Positions 52,674-62,748 are shown, counted from the first letter of the stretch. The stretch: DNA of 64,000 nucleotides from Magnetospirillum sp. (GCA_024707145.1 JANQAI010000005.1:620001-684000), one strand, 5' to 3'. Numbers and translations are program-made. The notes: generated by a model from the letters alone, not told the origin.

Positions 52674-55189
52674 GGCAGGACATCCAGGGCGGGCGTGGGC
52701 AGGCGCCATTGGGCGTGAGTGAAGTACTCGCGGCTCAGCATTTCCGACAGGCTCCACAGGCGCGAGCGGATGGCCTCCAGCACGCGCTCGGCGTCGTGGT
52801 AGCCGCCGTCGCGGTCGAAGCCGGCCAGCACCGGCACCTCCAGGGTGCGGACGATACCGCACAGCACCGTCATCTGCCGCTGCTCGGGGCGCAGGAAGCC
52901 GTCATTGCCGCCATAGGCGGCCAGCTGGTCCATGTGGGCGGCCAAGGCCTCCAGCTGGAAGGCCAGCGAACGGGGGTTGCTGTCGTCGCACAGCAGCAGG
53001 TCCAGCACGCCGGCCAGGCGGGGGGCGGCCAGATAGCGCGAGCGGTAGGTCATGGTGCTGTCGGAAATCTCCAGCAGCAGGTCCAGGGGCACGTCGTCCT
53101 CGCCCTCGGCCCAGGTCAGCGCACCCGAGAAGGTGTCGACGATGGTGATGGCCCGTTCCAGCCGGCGGCCGGTATCGAGGAACAGCCACACCGGCCCGCG
53201 CGTCATGTTCTCCATGGCCAGGCCGCTGACCGCCTCGCTGGTCATGATCACGGCGTTCAGCCGGCCGGCGATGCCCTCGCCGCCGCCTTCGGGCAGGCGC
53301 AGGATGCGGTCGCGCAGCCGTTGCAGGGCGCGCCAGGTGTCGGTGGATAGGCGGTCGCGCAGATGGGCGACCACGCGGCCCAGCCGCTCGCCGCAGCCGG
53401 CCAGCCCCAGGGCGGAGGCGTCGGCGTGGAAGTCGATCAGGCCGCCCACCAGTTGGTGCGGCGCCACCGTGTCGGCACCGCCGGGGAAGGCCAGGCCCAG
53501 TTTGGTCATGATGCGCACGGCATAGGCGGCGCGCGCCTCGTCGCCCTGGTCCAGCGCCTCCTCGATCAGGGTCACGGCCGAGCGCAGCTTGCGGGTGGTG
53601 GCCTCGCAGCGCTCCACATAGCGGCCCAGCCAGAACATATTGTCGGCCACGCGCGACGGCAGGTCGCGGTTGCCGCGGGTCAGCCTGACCGCCGCCCCGC
53701 CCGTGCGCACCGGGGTGCTGGCCTGGCTCTCGCGCTCGGACAGCACCCACACGTCCTTGCTGCCGCCGCCGCCGGCCTGCAGGCGCGCCGCCAGCAGGTC
53801 GCGCTCGGCCGAGACGCGGGCCAACCCGCCCGGCATGACCTGCCAGCCGGATTCGGTGGCGACGGCGAACAGGCGGATGATGGTGTGCTGGGGCTCCAGC
53901 CCACCGGCGGTCCACACCGGCACGGTGGACACGCCGCCCACCTCCTGCGCCACCCAGTCCCACGGCTTGGCCCGCACCCGGGCGGCCAGCGCCTCGCGCT
54001 CGTCGGCGGCCAGGCCGGCGCCGACGATGGGGCGGATGCGGTTGTGGAAGGCGGGGCGCAGCACCAACTGGCCCAGATTGGCCAGCACGGTGTCGCGTTC
54101 GGCCTGCTGGCCGCACCACCATGTGGCCACCGAGGGCAGGCGCAGCTCCTCGCCCAGCAGGGCGCGGGCGACGCGGGGCAGGAAGGCCATGATGGCGCTG
54201 CCGTCCAGCAAACCACTTCCCAAGGGATTGGCGATGGCCACGTTGCCGGCGCGGGCCGCCTGCACCAGCCCGGCCACGCCCAGGGTGGAATCGCCGCGCA
54301 GTTCCAGCGGGTCGCACCACTCGCCGGTGGTGCGGCGCAGGATGACGTCCACCTGCTGCAACCCGGTCAGGGTCTTCAGGAAGACCTTGTTGTCGCGCAC
54401 GGTCAGGTCCTCGCCCTGCACCAGGGTCAGGCCCATGTGCCGGGCCAGGAAGGCGTGCTCGAAATAGGTCTCGTTGTAGGGGCCGGGGGTCAGCAGGACG
54501 ATGCGGGGATCGTCGTTGCGGCGCGGGCTCAGGGATTGCAGCGTGCGGCGCAGGGCGTCGAAGAACGGGCCCAGCCGCTGCACCGGCATGGCGCGGAAGA
54601 ACTCCGGCAGCACCCGGCTGACGATGGTGCGGTTCTCCAGGGCGTAGCCGGCGCCGGCCGGCACTTCGGTGCGGTCGGCGATGACCCGCCACAGCCCGTC
54701 ATTGCCGCGCGCCAACTCCACCGCGTAGATGTCGAGGAAGCGGCCGCCCGGCGGCTTCATGCCGGCGCAGGGGCGCAGGAAGGCCGGGTTGGAATGCAGC
54801 AGCGAGCCCGGCAGCAACCCTTGGGCGATCAGCGTGCGCCGGCCGTACAGGTCGCCGATGATGGCGTTCATCAGGGTGGCGCGCTGGGCCACCGCGCGGC
54901 GGATGCCGGTCCATTCCTCGGCCGACAGGATGACCGGCAGCGGGTCCAGCTGCCACGGGCGCTCCAGCCCGGCGGGGTCGCCATAGACGTTGTAGGTGAC
55001 CCCGTTCTCCTGCAGCAGGGTCTGGCCGAACTCCCAGCGCCGCGCCAGATCGGCGGCGGACAGGGCGGAGAAGGACTGGGCGAAGGCGCGCCAATGGGGA
55101 CGGACCTCGCCGCTGCCTTCCTGCATCTCGTCGAAAAAATCGCCGGTCGGCCGGTAGAACGTCTGAATGGTGTCGTCCTCTGTCCGCAC
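52670..55189 (-). CDS. circularly permuted ATP-grasp plus alpha-E domain fusion
   Basis: An 839-residue fusion. The N-terminal half is a circularly permuted ATP-grasp (DUF404/DUF407-type: VYGDPAGLERPWQLDPLPVILSAEEW, NPAFLRPCAGMKPPGGRFLDIYAVELAR, ELRGDSTLGVAGLVQAARAGNVAIANPLGSGLLDGSA). The C-terminal part (from about 510) is an alpha-E (DUF403) helical domain starting at SRVADNMFWLGRYVERCEATTRKL. In many genomes these are two separate genes. ATP-grasp enzymes form peptide-like bonds; the substrate is unknown. It starts with GTG 55189, 10 bp after the DUF2126 stop, and overlaps the transglutaminase gene (ATGA). Confidence 0.92.
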   Translation of the reverse strand: MRTEDDTIQTFYRPTGDFFDEMQEGSGEVRPHWRAFAQSFSALSAADLARRWEFGQTLLQENGVTYNVYGDPAGLERPWQLDPLPVILSAEEWTGIRRAVAQRATLMNAIIGDLYGRRTLIAQGLLPGSLLHSNPAFLRPCAGMKPPGGRFLDIYAVELARGNDGLWRVIADRTEVPAGAGYALENRTIVSRVLPEFFRAMPVQRLGPFFDALRRTLQSLSPRRNDDPRIVLLTPGPYNETYFEHAFLARHMGLTLVQGEDLTVRDNKVFLKTLTGLQQVDVILRRTTGEWCDPLELRGDSTLGVAGLVQAARAGNVAIANPLGSGLLDGSAIMAFLPRVARALLGEELRLPSVATWWCGQQAERDTVLANLGQLVLRPAFHNRIRPIVGAGLAADEREALAARVRAKPWDWVAQEVGGVSTVPVWTAGGLEPQHTIIRLFAVATESGWQVMPGGLARVSAERDLLAARLQAGGGGSKDVWVLSERESQASTPVRTGGAAVRLTRGNRDLPSRVADNMFWLGRYVERCEATTRKLRSAVTLIEEALDQGDEARAAYAVRIMTKLGLAFPGGADTVAPHQLVGGLIDFHADASALGLAGCGERLGRVVAHLRDRLSTDTWRALQRLRDRILRLPEGGGEGIAGRLNAVIMTSEAVSGLAMENMTRGPVWLFLDTGRRLERAITIVDTFSGALTWAEGEDDVPLDLLLEISDSTMTYRSRYLAAPRLAGVLDLLLCDDSNPRSLAFQLEALAAHMDQLAAYGGNDGFLRPEQRQMTVLCGIVRTLEVPVLAGFDRDGGYHDAERVLEAIRSRLWSLSEMLSREYFTHAQWRLPTPALDVLP

Positions 55190-55199
55190 TGCCTTCGCC

Positions 55200-58100
55200 C
55201 TATTGTAGCCGCAGGTCGAGGGTGTTTGGGTAGTCCGGATGGAGTTTGGCCGCTTGCGTGACCAGCGGCCCGTGGCTGTGGCCGAAGGGGAAGAAGCGGG
55301 CCCGGCGGCGGGCCTCGGCTTCGTAGGAATTGACCGGGAAGGTGTCGTAGTTGCGCCCGCCGGGATGGGCCACGTGGTAGGTGCAGCCGCCCACCGACTG
55401 GCCGGTCCAGGTATCGAGGAGGTCGAAGACCAGGGGCGAGTGCAGGCCGATGGTGGGGTGCAGGCACGATGCCGGCCACCAGGCGCGGTAGCGTACGCCC
55501 GCCACCCATTCGCCGTTGGCGCCGGTGGCGGCCAGCGGCAGGGGCACGCCGTTGCAGGTGGCGCGGTAGCGCTCGCCCACCCGGTTGGTCAGTTTGACCT
55601 GCAGGCGCTCCACCGAGGAATCCACATAGCGCACCGTGCCGCCGGCGCCGGGCTCCTCGCCCAGCACGTGCCAGGGCTCCAGCGCCTGGCGCAGCTCCAG
55701 CCGCATGCCGGCGTGGGAGACCTCGCCCACCAGCGGGAAGCGGAACTCCAGGTGCGGCGCGAACCACGCCGGGTCGAAGCGGATGCCGCCCAGCGCCAGC
55801 CAGTCCAGCACCTCGCGGAAGTCCTGCTCCAGCCAGTGGGGCAGCATGGCGCGGTCGCGCAGCGCGCTGCCGAACCGGACCACCGGGCGGGTGTAGGGCT
55901 CGTCCCAGAAGCGGGCGATCAGCGCGCGCAGCAGCAATTGCTGCACCAGGCTCATGCGCGCATGCGGCGGCATCTCGAAGGCGCGGAACTCCACCAGTCC
56001 CAGCCGGCCGGTGGGGCCGTCGGGGGAATACAGCTTGTCGATGCTGATCTCGGTGCGGTGGGTGTTGCCGGTGACGTCCACCAGCACGTTGCGCAGCACC
56101 CGGTCCACCACCCAGGGCGGGCAGTCGCGCCCCCGGGGCGGCAACTGGCCGAGCGCGATCTCCAACTCGTACAGGAAGTCGTCGCGGCCCTCGTCCACCC
56201 GCGGGTGCTGGCTGGTGGGGCCGATGAACAGGCCCGAGAACAGGTAACTCAGGCTGGGATGGTTCTGCCAGAAGCGGATCAGGCTGCCCAGCAGGTCGGG
56301 CCGGCGCAGGAACGGGCTGTCGGCAGGGGTGGCACCGCCGAGGACCATGTGGTTACCGCCGCCGGTGCCGACGTGGCGGCCGTCGATCATGAATTTCTCG
56401 GTGCCCAGGCGGCACTGGTGGGCCTCGTCATAGAGCGCCAGGGTGTCGTGCACCAGCCGGCGCCAGCTGTCCACCGGCTGCACGTTGACCTCGATGACGC
56501 CGGGGTCGGGGGTGACCTTCAGCACCTTCAGGCGATGGTCGTTGGGCGGCGGATAGCCCTCCAGCCGCACCGGGCAGGCCAACTGGGCGGCGGTGTGTTC
56601 CACCGCCGCCACCAGGTCCAGGTATTGCTCGGCGGTTTCCACCGGCGGCAGGAAGACGTTCAGGCGGCCGTCGCGCGGCTGCACCGTCAGCGCGGTGCGG
56701 ACGGTGTCCGACACCATGCCGGCCGGGGTCTGGCGCGGCCGCAAGGCGACGCCGGCCACCTGGCCGATCTGGACGGCGGCGCCCGGCGTTCCCGGCACCC
56801 GGCTGGTCATGGCGTGCTGGCGGCGCGGCAGCGGCCCGCGCGGCTCCATGGGGTCGCGTTCGGAATGGTAGGGATAGTCGCCAGCCGGGATGAAGGGCAG
56901 CGAGTCCAGCGGCAGGCGGAAGCCCAGCGGCGAATCGCCAGGGATGGCCAGCAGCCTGCCGTCGCGGGTCGGCCACGGGCCGGTGATCCAGCGATGGCCG
57001 TCCTTGGATTGCCAGGGTTGCAGCGGCAGCACGGTGCCGACCGGATTGCCCAGGCCGTGGCGGAAGACGCGGGCCAGGCGGGCACGTTCCTCGGGGTCGT
57101 CCAGCCTGTTGTCGATGGGATCGACGTCGACCGGCAGCGCCCGTTCGCGCAGCAGGTAATGGGCCGGGTCCTCGAACACCGGATTGGCGTACGAAGGATC
57201 GACGCCCAGGTTGTGGGCCAGCAGGGTGGTGAAATGGGCGGCGGTGCCGGCGTCGGGGCGGTGGTCGTCGGTCTCCAGGGCGATGAGGGACGGGTTGTCC
57301 CACACCGGATCGCCGTCCTCGCGCCAGATCAGCGAGAACGCCCAGCGCGGCAGGCTCTCGCCCGGATACCATTTGCCCTGGCCGTAGGTGATCAGGGCGC
57401 CGGGGGCGAAGCGGTCGCGCAGGCGGCGGATCAACTCGTCGGCATAGGCGCGCTTGGTGGGGCCGACGGCCGAGACGTTCCATTCCTCGCCGTCCATGTC
57501 CAGCGCCGAGACGAAGGTGGGCTCGCCGCCCTGGGTCAGGCGCACGTCGCCCGCCGCCAGTTGCTGGTCCACCGCGTCGCCCAGCGCCAGGATGGCCTGC
57601 CACTGCTCTTCGGTATAAGGCTTGGTGACGCGGGGAGTCTCTTCCACGCGGGTCACCGCCATGTGGTGTTCGAAGCCGACCTCGCACGGGTCCACCGCGC
57701 CGGTGATGGGGGCGGCGCTGGAGGGATCGGGGCTGGCGGCCAGCGGGATGTGGCCCTCGCCGGCCAGCAGGCCGGAGGTCGGATCCAGGCCGATCCAGCC
57801 GGCGCCGGGCAGGTAGACCTCGGTCCAGGCATGCAGGTCGGTGAAGTCCTCGGCGGCGCCGGCGGGGCCGTCCAGCGGCTTGACGTCGGGCACCAGCTGG
57901 ATCAGGTAGCCCGAGACGAAGCGCGCCGCCAGGCCCAGGCGGCGCAGGATCTGCACCAGCAGCCAGGCGCTGTCGCGGCACGATCCCGAGCGCAGGCGCA
58001 GGGTCTCCTCGGGCGTCTGCACGCCCGGCTCCATGCGGATGGTGTAGCGGATTTCCTGCTGCAGGCGCTGGTTCAGCGCCACCAGGAAGTTGGTGGTCTG

Positions 58101-58520
58101 CACCGGCCCGGCGGTGGGGATGGTAGCCAGGAATTCCTTGAGCAGCGGCCCGGCCTCCTCGCACAGCAGGAAGGGCTTCAACTCGTGGTCCAGCGCGGAA
58201 TCGTACTGGAAGGGGAAGTGCTCGGCCGAGGGCTCCAGGAAGAAGTCGAAGGGATTGATCACCGACAGGTCGGCCACTAGGTCCACGTCCACCACGAAGG
58301 CGGTGGTCTTCTCGGGGAAGACCAGCCGCGCCAGCCAGTTGCTCTGCGGGTCCTGCTGCCAGTTGATGAAGTGCCCGCCCGGCTCGACGGTCAGCGAATA
58401 GGACAGCACCGGCGTGCGGCTGTGCGGCGCCGGGCGCAGTCGCACCACCTGGGGCGACAGGCTGACCGGGCGGTCGTAGGTGTAGCGGGTGGTGTGACGC
58501 AGCTTGACGCGGATGCCCAT
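55200..58520 (-). CDS. transglutaminase-like/DUF2126 fusion protein
   Basis: A 1106-residue protein, first in its operon. Residues 1 to about 300 are a second transglutaminase-like domain with Cys181 (RSGSCRDSAW), His230 (DLHAWTEV) and Asp246 (GLDPTSG). The remaining 800 residues are DUF2126, a putative amidoligase or permuted ATP-grasp-like domain (LTQGGEPTFVS, KWYPGESLPRWAFSLIWREDG, GGGNHMVLGGATPADSPFLRRPDLLGSLIRFWQNHPSLSYLFSG). Such fusions occur with alpha-E/ATP-grasp genes and may build or edit a peptide tag. The frame is intact. It is followed by the ATP-grasp/alpha-E gene after 10 bp. Confidence 0.92.
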   Translation of the reverse strand: MGIRVKLRHTTRYTYDRPVSLSPQVVRLRPAPHSRTPVLSYSLTVEPGGHFINWQQDPQSNWLARLVFPEKTTAFVVDVDLVADLSVINPFDFFLEPSAEHFPFQYDSALDHELKPFLLCEEAGPLLKEFLATIPTAGPVQTTNFLVALNQRLQQEIRYTIRMEPGVQTPEETLRLRSGSCRDSAWLLVQILRRLGLAARFVSGYLIQLVPDVKPLDGPAGAAEDFTDLHAWTEVYLPGAGWIGLDPTSGLLAGEGHIPLAASPDPSSAAPITGAVDPCEVGFEHHMAVTRVEETPRVTKPYTEEQWQAILALGDAVDQQLAAGDVRLTQGGEPTFVSALDMDGEEWNVSAVGPTKRAYADELIRRLRDRFAPGALITYGQGKWYPGESLPRWAFSLIWREDGDPVWDNPSLIALETDDHRPDAGTAAHFTTLLAHNLGVDPSYANPVFEDPAHYLLRERALPVDVDPIDNRLDDPEERARLARVFRHGLGNPVGTVLPLQPWQSKDGHRWITGPWPTRDGRLLAIPGDSPLGFRLPLDSLPFIPAGDYPYHSERDPMEPRGPLPRRQHAMTSRVPGTPGAAVQIGQVAGVALRPRQTPAGMVSDTVRTALTVQPRDGRLNVFLPPVETAEQYLDLVAAVEHTAAQLACPVRLEGYPPPNDHRLKVLKVTPDPGVIEVNVQPVDSWRRLVHDTLALYDEAHQCRLGTEKFMIDGRHVGTGGGNHMVLGGATPADSPFLRRPDLLGSLIRFWQNHPSLSYLFSGLFIGPTSQHPRVDEGRDDFLYELEIALGQLPPRGRDCPPWVVDRVLRNVLVDVTGNTHRTEISIDKLYSPDGPTGRLGLVEFRAFEMPPHARMSLVQQLLLRALIARFWDEPYTRPVVRFGSALRDRAMLPHWLEQDFREVLDWLALGGIRFDPAWFAPHLEFRFPLVGEVSHAGMRLELRQALEPWHVLGEEPGAGGTVRYVDSSVERLQVKLTNRVGERYRATCNGVPLPLAATGANGEWVAGVRYRAWWPASCLHPTIGLHSPLVFDLLDTWTGQSVGGCTYHVAHPGGRNYDTFPVNSYEAEARRRARFFPFGHSHGPLVTQAAKLHPDYPNTLDLRLQ

Positions 58521-58638
58521 GCTCGACCGTGGCTTCGAGTTCGACCAATTCGCGCCACGCTAACACAGGGGATGGGGTTGGCTCAAAGAATGAGCAGCAT
58601 TATTGCTGCACCTTTTTTGGTCAGTACACCGGGGTGGA

Positions 58639-58658
58639 CGGGAGGGCGCTCCCTCCCG
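58639..58658 (-). terminator. probable terminator of the chloroperoxidase-like gene
   Basis: CGGGAGGG (58639-58646) pairs with CCCTCCCG (58651-58658) around a short loop, directly downstream of the minus-strand hydrolase stop at 58669. A second small hairpin, GCAGC/GCTGC followed by TTTTTT (about 58594-58619), lies further on in the plus direction. The 58521-58668 gap holds no ORF. Confidence 0.5.
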
Positions 58659-58668
58659 CCGCCGCCGC

Positions 58669-59490
58669 TCACGAGCGCAGGAAGGCCAGCAATTCCTGGT
58701 TCACCCGGTCCTTTTGGGTGGAGCACATGCCGTGGTCGGCGCCCGCGTAGACCACCAGCTTGGCGTTGGGGACGATCTGGGCCGAGCGCCGGGCCGAGGC
58801 GTCGATGGGCACGATCTGGTCGTCGTCGCCGTGCAGGATCAGGGTGGGGACGTCGAAGCGCTTCAGGTCCTCGGTGAAATCGGTTTCCGAGAACGCCTCG
58901 ATGCAGTCGTAGACCGCCTTCAGTCCCCCCTGCATGCCCTGCCGCCACCACGAATCCATCAGGCCCTGCGACACCTTGGCGCCCTCGCGGTTGGCGCCGT
59001 AGAAGGGGATGGGGATCTGCCGGAAGGCCTCGGCCCGGTCGGCCCGCACCTGGGCACGGATGCCGTCGAATACCTCCAGCGGCAGGCCGCCGGGATTGTC
59101 GGGCGTCTTGATCATGATGGGCGGCACCGCGCCGATCAGCGCCGCCTTGGCCACCCGATCGGTGCCGTGGCGGCCGATGTAGCGGGCCACCTCGCCGCCG
59201 CCGGTGGAATGGCCCACATGGACGGCGTCCCTGAGGTTCAGGTGCTCCGCCAGGGCCGCCAGGTCGTCGGCATAGGTGTCCATCTCGTTGCCGTCCCACG
59301 GCTGGTCCGAGCGGCCGTGGCCGCGCCGGTCATGGGCGATGCAGCGGTAACCGTTGGCGGCCAGGAACAGCATCTGGTCCTCCCAGGCATCCGCCGTCAG
59401 CGGCCAGCCGTGGCTGAACACCACCGGCTGGCCGGTGCCCCAGTCCTTGTAGTAGATACGCGTGCCGTCGCGGGTGGTTATGGTCGGCAT
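58669..59490 (-). CDS. alpha/beta hydrolase, non-heme chloroperoxidase-like
   Basis: A 273-residue cytoplasmic protein of the alpha/beta-hydrolase fold, closest to bacterial cofactor-free chloroperoxidases and perhydrolases. The motifs are [10 protein letters not shown] (oxyanion region), nucleophile Ser in [15 protein letters not shown], Asp in [12 protein letters not shown] and His in [11 protein letters not shown]. In vitro haloperoxidase activity in this family is usually a side reaction of an esterase; the real substrate is unknown. ATG 59490; intact frame. A small gap separates it from the TMEM175-like gene upstream. Confidence 0.9.
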   Translation of the reverse strand: MPTITTRDGTRIYYKDWGTGQPVVFSHGWPLTADAWEDQMLFLAANGYRCIAHDRRGHGRSDQPWDGNEMDTYADDLAALAEHLNLRDAVHVGHSTGGGEVARYIGRHGTDRVAKAALIGAVPPIMIKTPDNPGGLPLEVFDGIRAQVRADRAEAFRQIPIPFYGANREGAKVSQGLMDSWWRQGMQGGLKAVYDCIEAFSETDFTEDLKRFDVPTLILHGDDDQIVPIDASARRSAQIVPNAKLVVYAGADHGMCSTQKDRVNQELLAFLRS

Positions 59491-59523
59491 GGTTCCTCGC
59501 GGAAATTGAGTTGCACTGCACCC

Positions 59524-60138
59524 TCAACCCGCGCCGGGCGCCGATGATCCCGTCCCATGCTTCCGTTCCGCCAATCGCCGCTCGATACGCCGATCGGGGA
59601 TCAGCCACCACAGCGCCACCAGCACGTACAGTCCGTCCGACAGCCGGGGATCGAGGAAGGCGGCGGGGATGGCGACGGCATAGGCCAGCAGCGACAGCTT
59701 GCCCTTGAGGTCCGAGCCCACCGCCACGGCCAGCAGCGAATCCCGCCCCTGTTCGGCGATGATGGCGCGCTCCAGGATGGTGTAGGCCACCGCCGCCAGC
59801 AGCAGCACGCCACCGTACAGGGCGGTGGGGGTGGCGGCGAAATGGTGCTCGCCCATCCAGCCGGTGGCGAAGGGGATGAGCGACAGCCAGAACAGCAGGT
59901 GCAGGTTGGCCCACAGGATGGCGCCGTTGATGCGCTGGGTGGCCTGCAGCAGATGGTGGTGGTTGTTCCAGTAGATGCCCAGATAGACGAAGCTGAGCAC
60001 ATAGCTCAGCAGCGCCGGCAGCAGCGGCCGCAGGTCGGCCGGGCTGGTGCCTTCCGGCGCCTTCAGGTCCAGCACCATGATGGTGATCAGGATGGCGATG
60101 ACGCCGTCGCTGAACGCCTCCAGCCGGCCGCGCCCCAT
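59524..60138 (-). CDS. TMEM175-family (DUF1211) potassium channel-like protein
   Basis: A 204-residue membrane protein with six helices and the signature RLEAFSDGVIAILITIMVLDLK of the TMEM175/DUF1211 family, whose bacterial members form tetrameric potassium-permeable channels. The FSD motif lines the pore. Later helices include LLSYVLSFVYLGIYWNNHHHLL and ANLHLLFWLSLIPFATGWMG. Length is normal. It lies 3 nt downstream of the DUF5996 gene on the same strand, so it is probably in one operon with pirin and DUF5996. Confidence 0.9.
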   Translation of the reverse strand: MGRGRLEAFSDGVIAILITIMVLDLKAPEGTSPADLRPLLPALLSYVLSFVYLGIYWNNHHHLLQATQRINGAILWANLHLLFWLSLIPFATGWMGEHHFAATPTALYGGVLLLAAVAYTILERAIIAEQGRDSLLAVAVGSDLKGKLSLLAYAVAIPAAFLDPRLSDGLYVLVALWWLIPDRRIERRLAERKHGTGSSAPGAG

Positions 60139-60141
60139 GGC

Positions 60142-61078
60142 TCAGCCTTGCGCCGGGCGTTCCAGCGCCGCCCGGTCCCAGCCGCCCAGATCGGCCGCCG
60201 CCGCGTAGGTGCTGGCCAGGAAATCCATCAGCGCGGCATCGGGATCGGGGCTTCGGCGCATGTCGTCATAGGGCAGGACGAACTCGCGCAGCGCCTCGCT
60301 GTAGAAGGCGGCGGCCGGCGCCACCGTGGCCCGGGCGAAGCCGGGCGGCTCCGGGTAGGCGTAGCAATAGAAGGCGGGACGGCCGAAGCCGCCATTGCCG
60401 GGCCAGAAGCCGCACGAACTGACCTCGTGGGAATAGGCCTCGCGCACCACCCAGTCGCCCAGGCCGGGCACGCCGCCGGGATGGGGCGGCGCGGCGCGCC
60501 CCGAGAAGCGGGTGACCGCCAGGTCGAAGCTGCCCCAGAAGAAATGTACCGGGCTGGCCTTGCCCAGGAAGCCGCCACGGAAGCGTTTCAGCACCCGGTC
60601 CGCCTGCAGCAGCACCAGCCAGAAGCGCCGGGCGCTGTCGCCGTCGTAGCTGGCGTGGCGTTCGTCCTGCTCGAACGGAATGGCGTCGGGCAGCTCCGCC
60701 GGCAGGGTGCGGATGCGCACCTCCAGCCCCAACTCGCGCAGCTGGTCCATGACCTCGCGGTAGAAGCGGGCGACGCTGCACGGGCGCAGGGGCACCGACG
60801 TCTGACGGCCGTCGCAGACAGTGATACGCAGGCGGTGGTCGATGAAGTCGAACTCCATCTCGACGCAGACGGTGCCATGGTACATGGGCGTGGTGCCGAG
60901 CCCCCGGCAGGTGAGGTAGAGCGGCGACTGCCACCAGTGATTGGCCATGGGGGTCAGCGCCAGCCGCACTTTTGCCCACCACCTGCGTCCACAAGTGCAG
61001 GGTGGCGCAGGTGTCCTGCCAGGGGGCGAAGGGCAGCGGCGGCCAGATTTCGTCCGTGCTCATCCGGGGCGCGCTCAT
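60142..61078 (-). CDS. DUF5996 family protein, frameshifted in this sequence
   Basis: Repaired, this is about 311 residues. It matches the DUF5996 family: opening PPLPFAPWQDTCATLHLWTQVVGK, then LALTPMANHWWQSPLYLTCRGLGT, DRVLKRFRGGFLGKASPVHFFWGSFDLAVTRFSGR, and SSCGFWPGN-GFGRPAFYCYAYPEPPGF. Function is unknown. One base is extra in the T-run at 60970-60973 (AAAA on the coding strand, AAA expected). The ATG at 61078 overlaps the pirin stop (ATGA). It is in an operon with pirin and TMEM175. Confidence 0.82.
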
Positions 61079-61979
61079 GGATAGCGCACCACGCTGGGAG
61101 CGGGGTCGTCGGGCAGGGGGATGAATTCGGTTTCCCCCGGCACCAGCGGGAAGCGGCCGGCGCGCCAGTCCTGCTTGGCCTGCTCGATGCGTTCGCGCGA
61201 ATGGGACACCAGATTCCACCACACGTGGCGCGGCCCGTCCAGGGCGGCGCCGCCGAACACCATCAGCCGCGACGGCGTGGCGGCGCTCACGTCCGGCCGG
61301 ATGCCGGGGCGCAGCACCAGCAGCTCGCCCGGCCGGCTGGCGCGGCCGTCCACCGCCACCGTGCCCTCGACCACGTACAGGGCGACCTCCTCCACGTGGT
61401 TCAGCGGCAGGGTGATGCGGCTGCCGGCCCGCAGGGAGATGTCGGCATAGATGGTCTCGGAGACGGCCTCCACCGGCGAGGTGGCGCCGAACAGGGTGCC
61501 GGCGATGATCTTGGCCCGGATGCCGTCGCCGTCCACCTCGGGCAGGACGGCGCTGGAGTAATGGGTGAAGGACGGCTCGCATTCCTCCTCCGCCTGGGGC
61601 AGCGCCACCCACGACTGGATGCCGAATACCCGGCCGCCGCGTTGGCGCACCTGGGGGGCGTGCGTTCGGAGTGGACGATGCCGCGCCCGGCCACCATCCA
61701 GTTGACCGCGCCCGGCTGGATGGCGCGTACCGAACCCAGGCTGTCGCGGTGCAGGATCTCGCCCTCGAACAGATAAGTGACGGTGGCCAGCCCGATATGG
61801 GGATGGGGGCGCACGTCCAGGCCGTGGCCGGGCGCCAGCGCGGTGGGGCCCATCTGGTCCCAGAAGATGAAGGGGCCGACCATGCGGCGCTCCGACGCCG
61901 GCAGTGCCCGGCGCACCTGGAAGCCGTCGCCCAGGTCGCGCGTGCGCGGCACGATCACCATGTCCACCGAACCTGCCAT
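61075..61979 (-). CDS. pirin family protein, frameshifted in this sequence
   Basis: Repaired, this is about 301 residues of the bicupin pirin family. The N-terminal cupin contains the metal-binding [20 protein letters not shown] and [19 protein letters not shown]; the C-terminal cupin contains [27 protein letters not shown]. Some pirins are quercetin dioxygenases, others act as redox-responsive regulators. One base is missing in the G-run at 61653-61658 (G6 seen, G7 expected on the plus strand), which separates SERTPP from [21 protein letters not shown] 61979. It is the first gene of the pirin-DUF5996-TMEM175 group. Confidence 0.88.
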
Positions 61980-62175
61980 CCGTCCCACTCCGTCGCTCCG
62001 ACGAAGGGAACAACGCCTGCCCGGGGCTCGGGTTCCCGTCGGCCGTCGGCGTGGGACGCGACCAAAGGGAAGGGGGGGAGCTATGCGGTTTGACGCAGCA
62101 AGTATAGCATCCATTCAGTTGTTTTTCATCTGCAACCGATGTGAATTATGGTTGAGACAAATAGGGAGAAAACCC

Positions 62176-62748
62176 ATGTCAAACGGGGGCGTTTGGCCGT
62201 GGGAAGAGGTAAGGACAGCACTTTCCGGCCTGTCCACCGTGACCAGCGTGGTGGCTCTCGTGGTTTCCATACGGGCGCAGCGACGGGTTAGCCGATCAGA
62301 AACCGCACGGAGGGCGCCGGCCTTCCAAGTGGCATTCAAGAGTGCGAGTTACGGAAAAGAAATTCACCAGAAAACAGTGAGGAAAGGCTATCTGATCGAA
62401 TGCTGGATCCACATATCAAACAACGATAGCCATCCCTACGTTCTTGAACAGATTGACTTGGACGTGCCGGGCTGCCCGGCTTGGTATGCGGGGCTGGCTC
62501 GCGAGAAATTTGAGGTCGATAATGACGGAAAAATAGCGCGCCCACATCAGTTTTATAAAGAACAGGCGGTCATTCCGCCTTCTTCCACGCGCACTTTTTT
62601 TCCGGGTTTTTTCCTGGAAACAGAGAATATTACGGATATGGATGCCGTCTTTGACATCCATGTCCTTATCCAGGGGGAACGTTTGGAGCGGCGTATATTT
62701 CATGTGGTACGCCGCATTGATCCTACTTTCGCCAGCAGACCAAACTAA
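62176..62748 (+). CDS. AT-richer orphan membrane-anchored protein
   Basis: A 190-residue protein I do not recognise. It has one N-terminal membrane helix (ALSGLSTVTSVVALVVSI) and a soluble C-terminal domain with many beta-type stretches (YLIECWIHISNNDSHPYVLEQIDLDV, IFHVVRRIDPTF). Codon use differs sharply from the rest of the window (many A/T third positions), pointing to recent transfer. ATG 62176 has TAGGGAG upstream. It stands alone between the divergent pirin operon and a convergent secreted protein. Confidence 0.7.
   Translation: MSNGGVWPWEEVRTALSGLSTVTSVVALVVSIRAQRRVSRSETARRAPAFQVAFKSASYGKEIHQKTVRKGYLIECWIHISNNDSHPYVLEQIDLDVPGCPAWYAGLAREKFEVDNDGKIARPHQFYKEQAVIPPSSTRTFFPGFFLETENITDMDAVFDIHVLIQGERLERRIFHVVRRIDPTFASRPN

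Noticed and set aside
52748..52754. CAGGCTC (GAGCCTG) in the ATP-grasp/alpha-E gene
   Set aside because: Here it encodes Ser-Leu in an intact, conserved frame (LWSLSEM), so it is a natural occurrence, not an insertion.
57351..57357. CAGGCTC in the DUF2126 gene
   Set aside because: It reads Glu-Ser-Leu-Pro in an intact frame.
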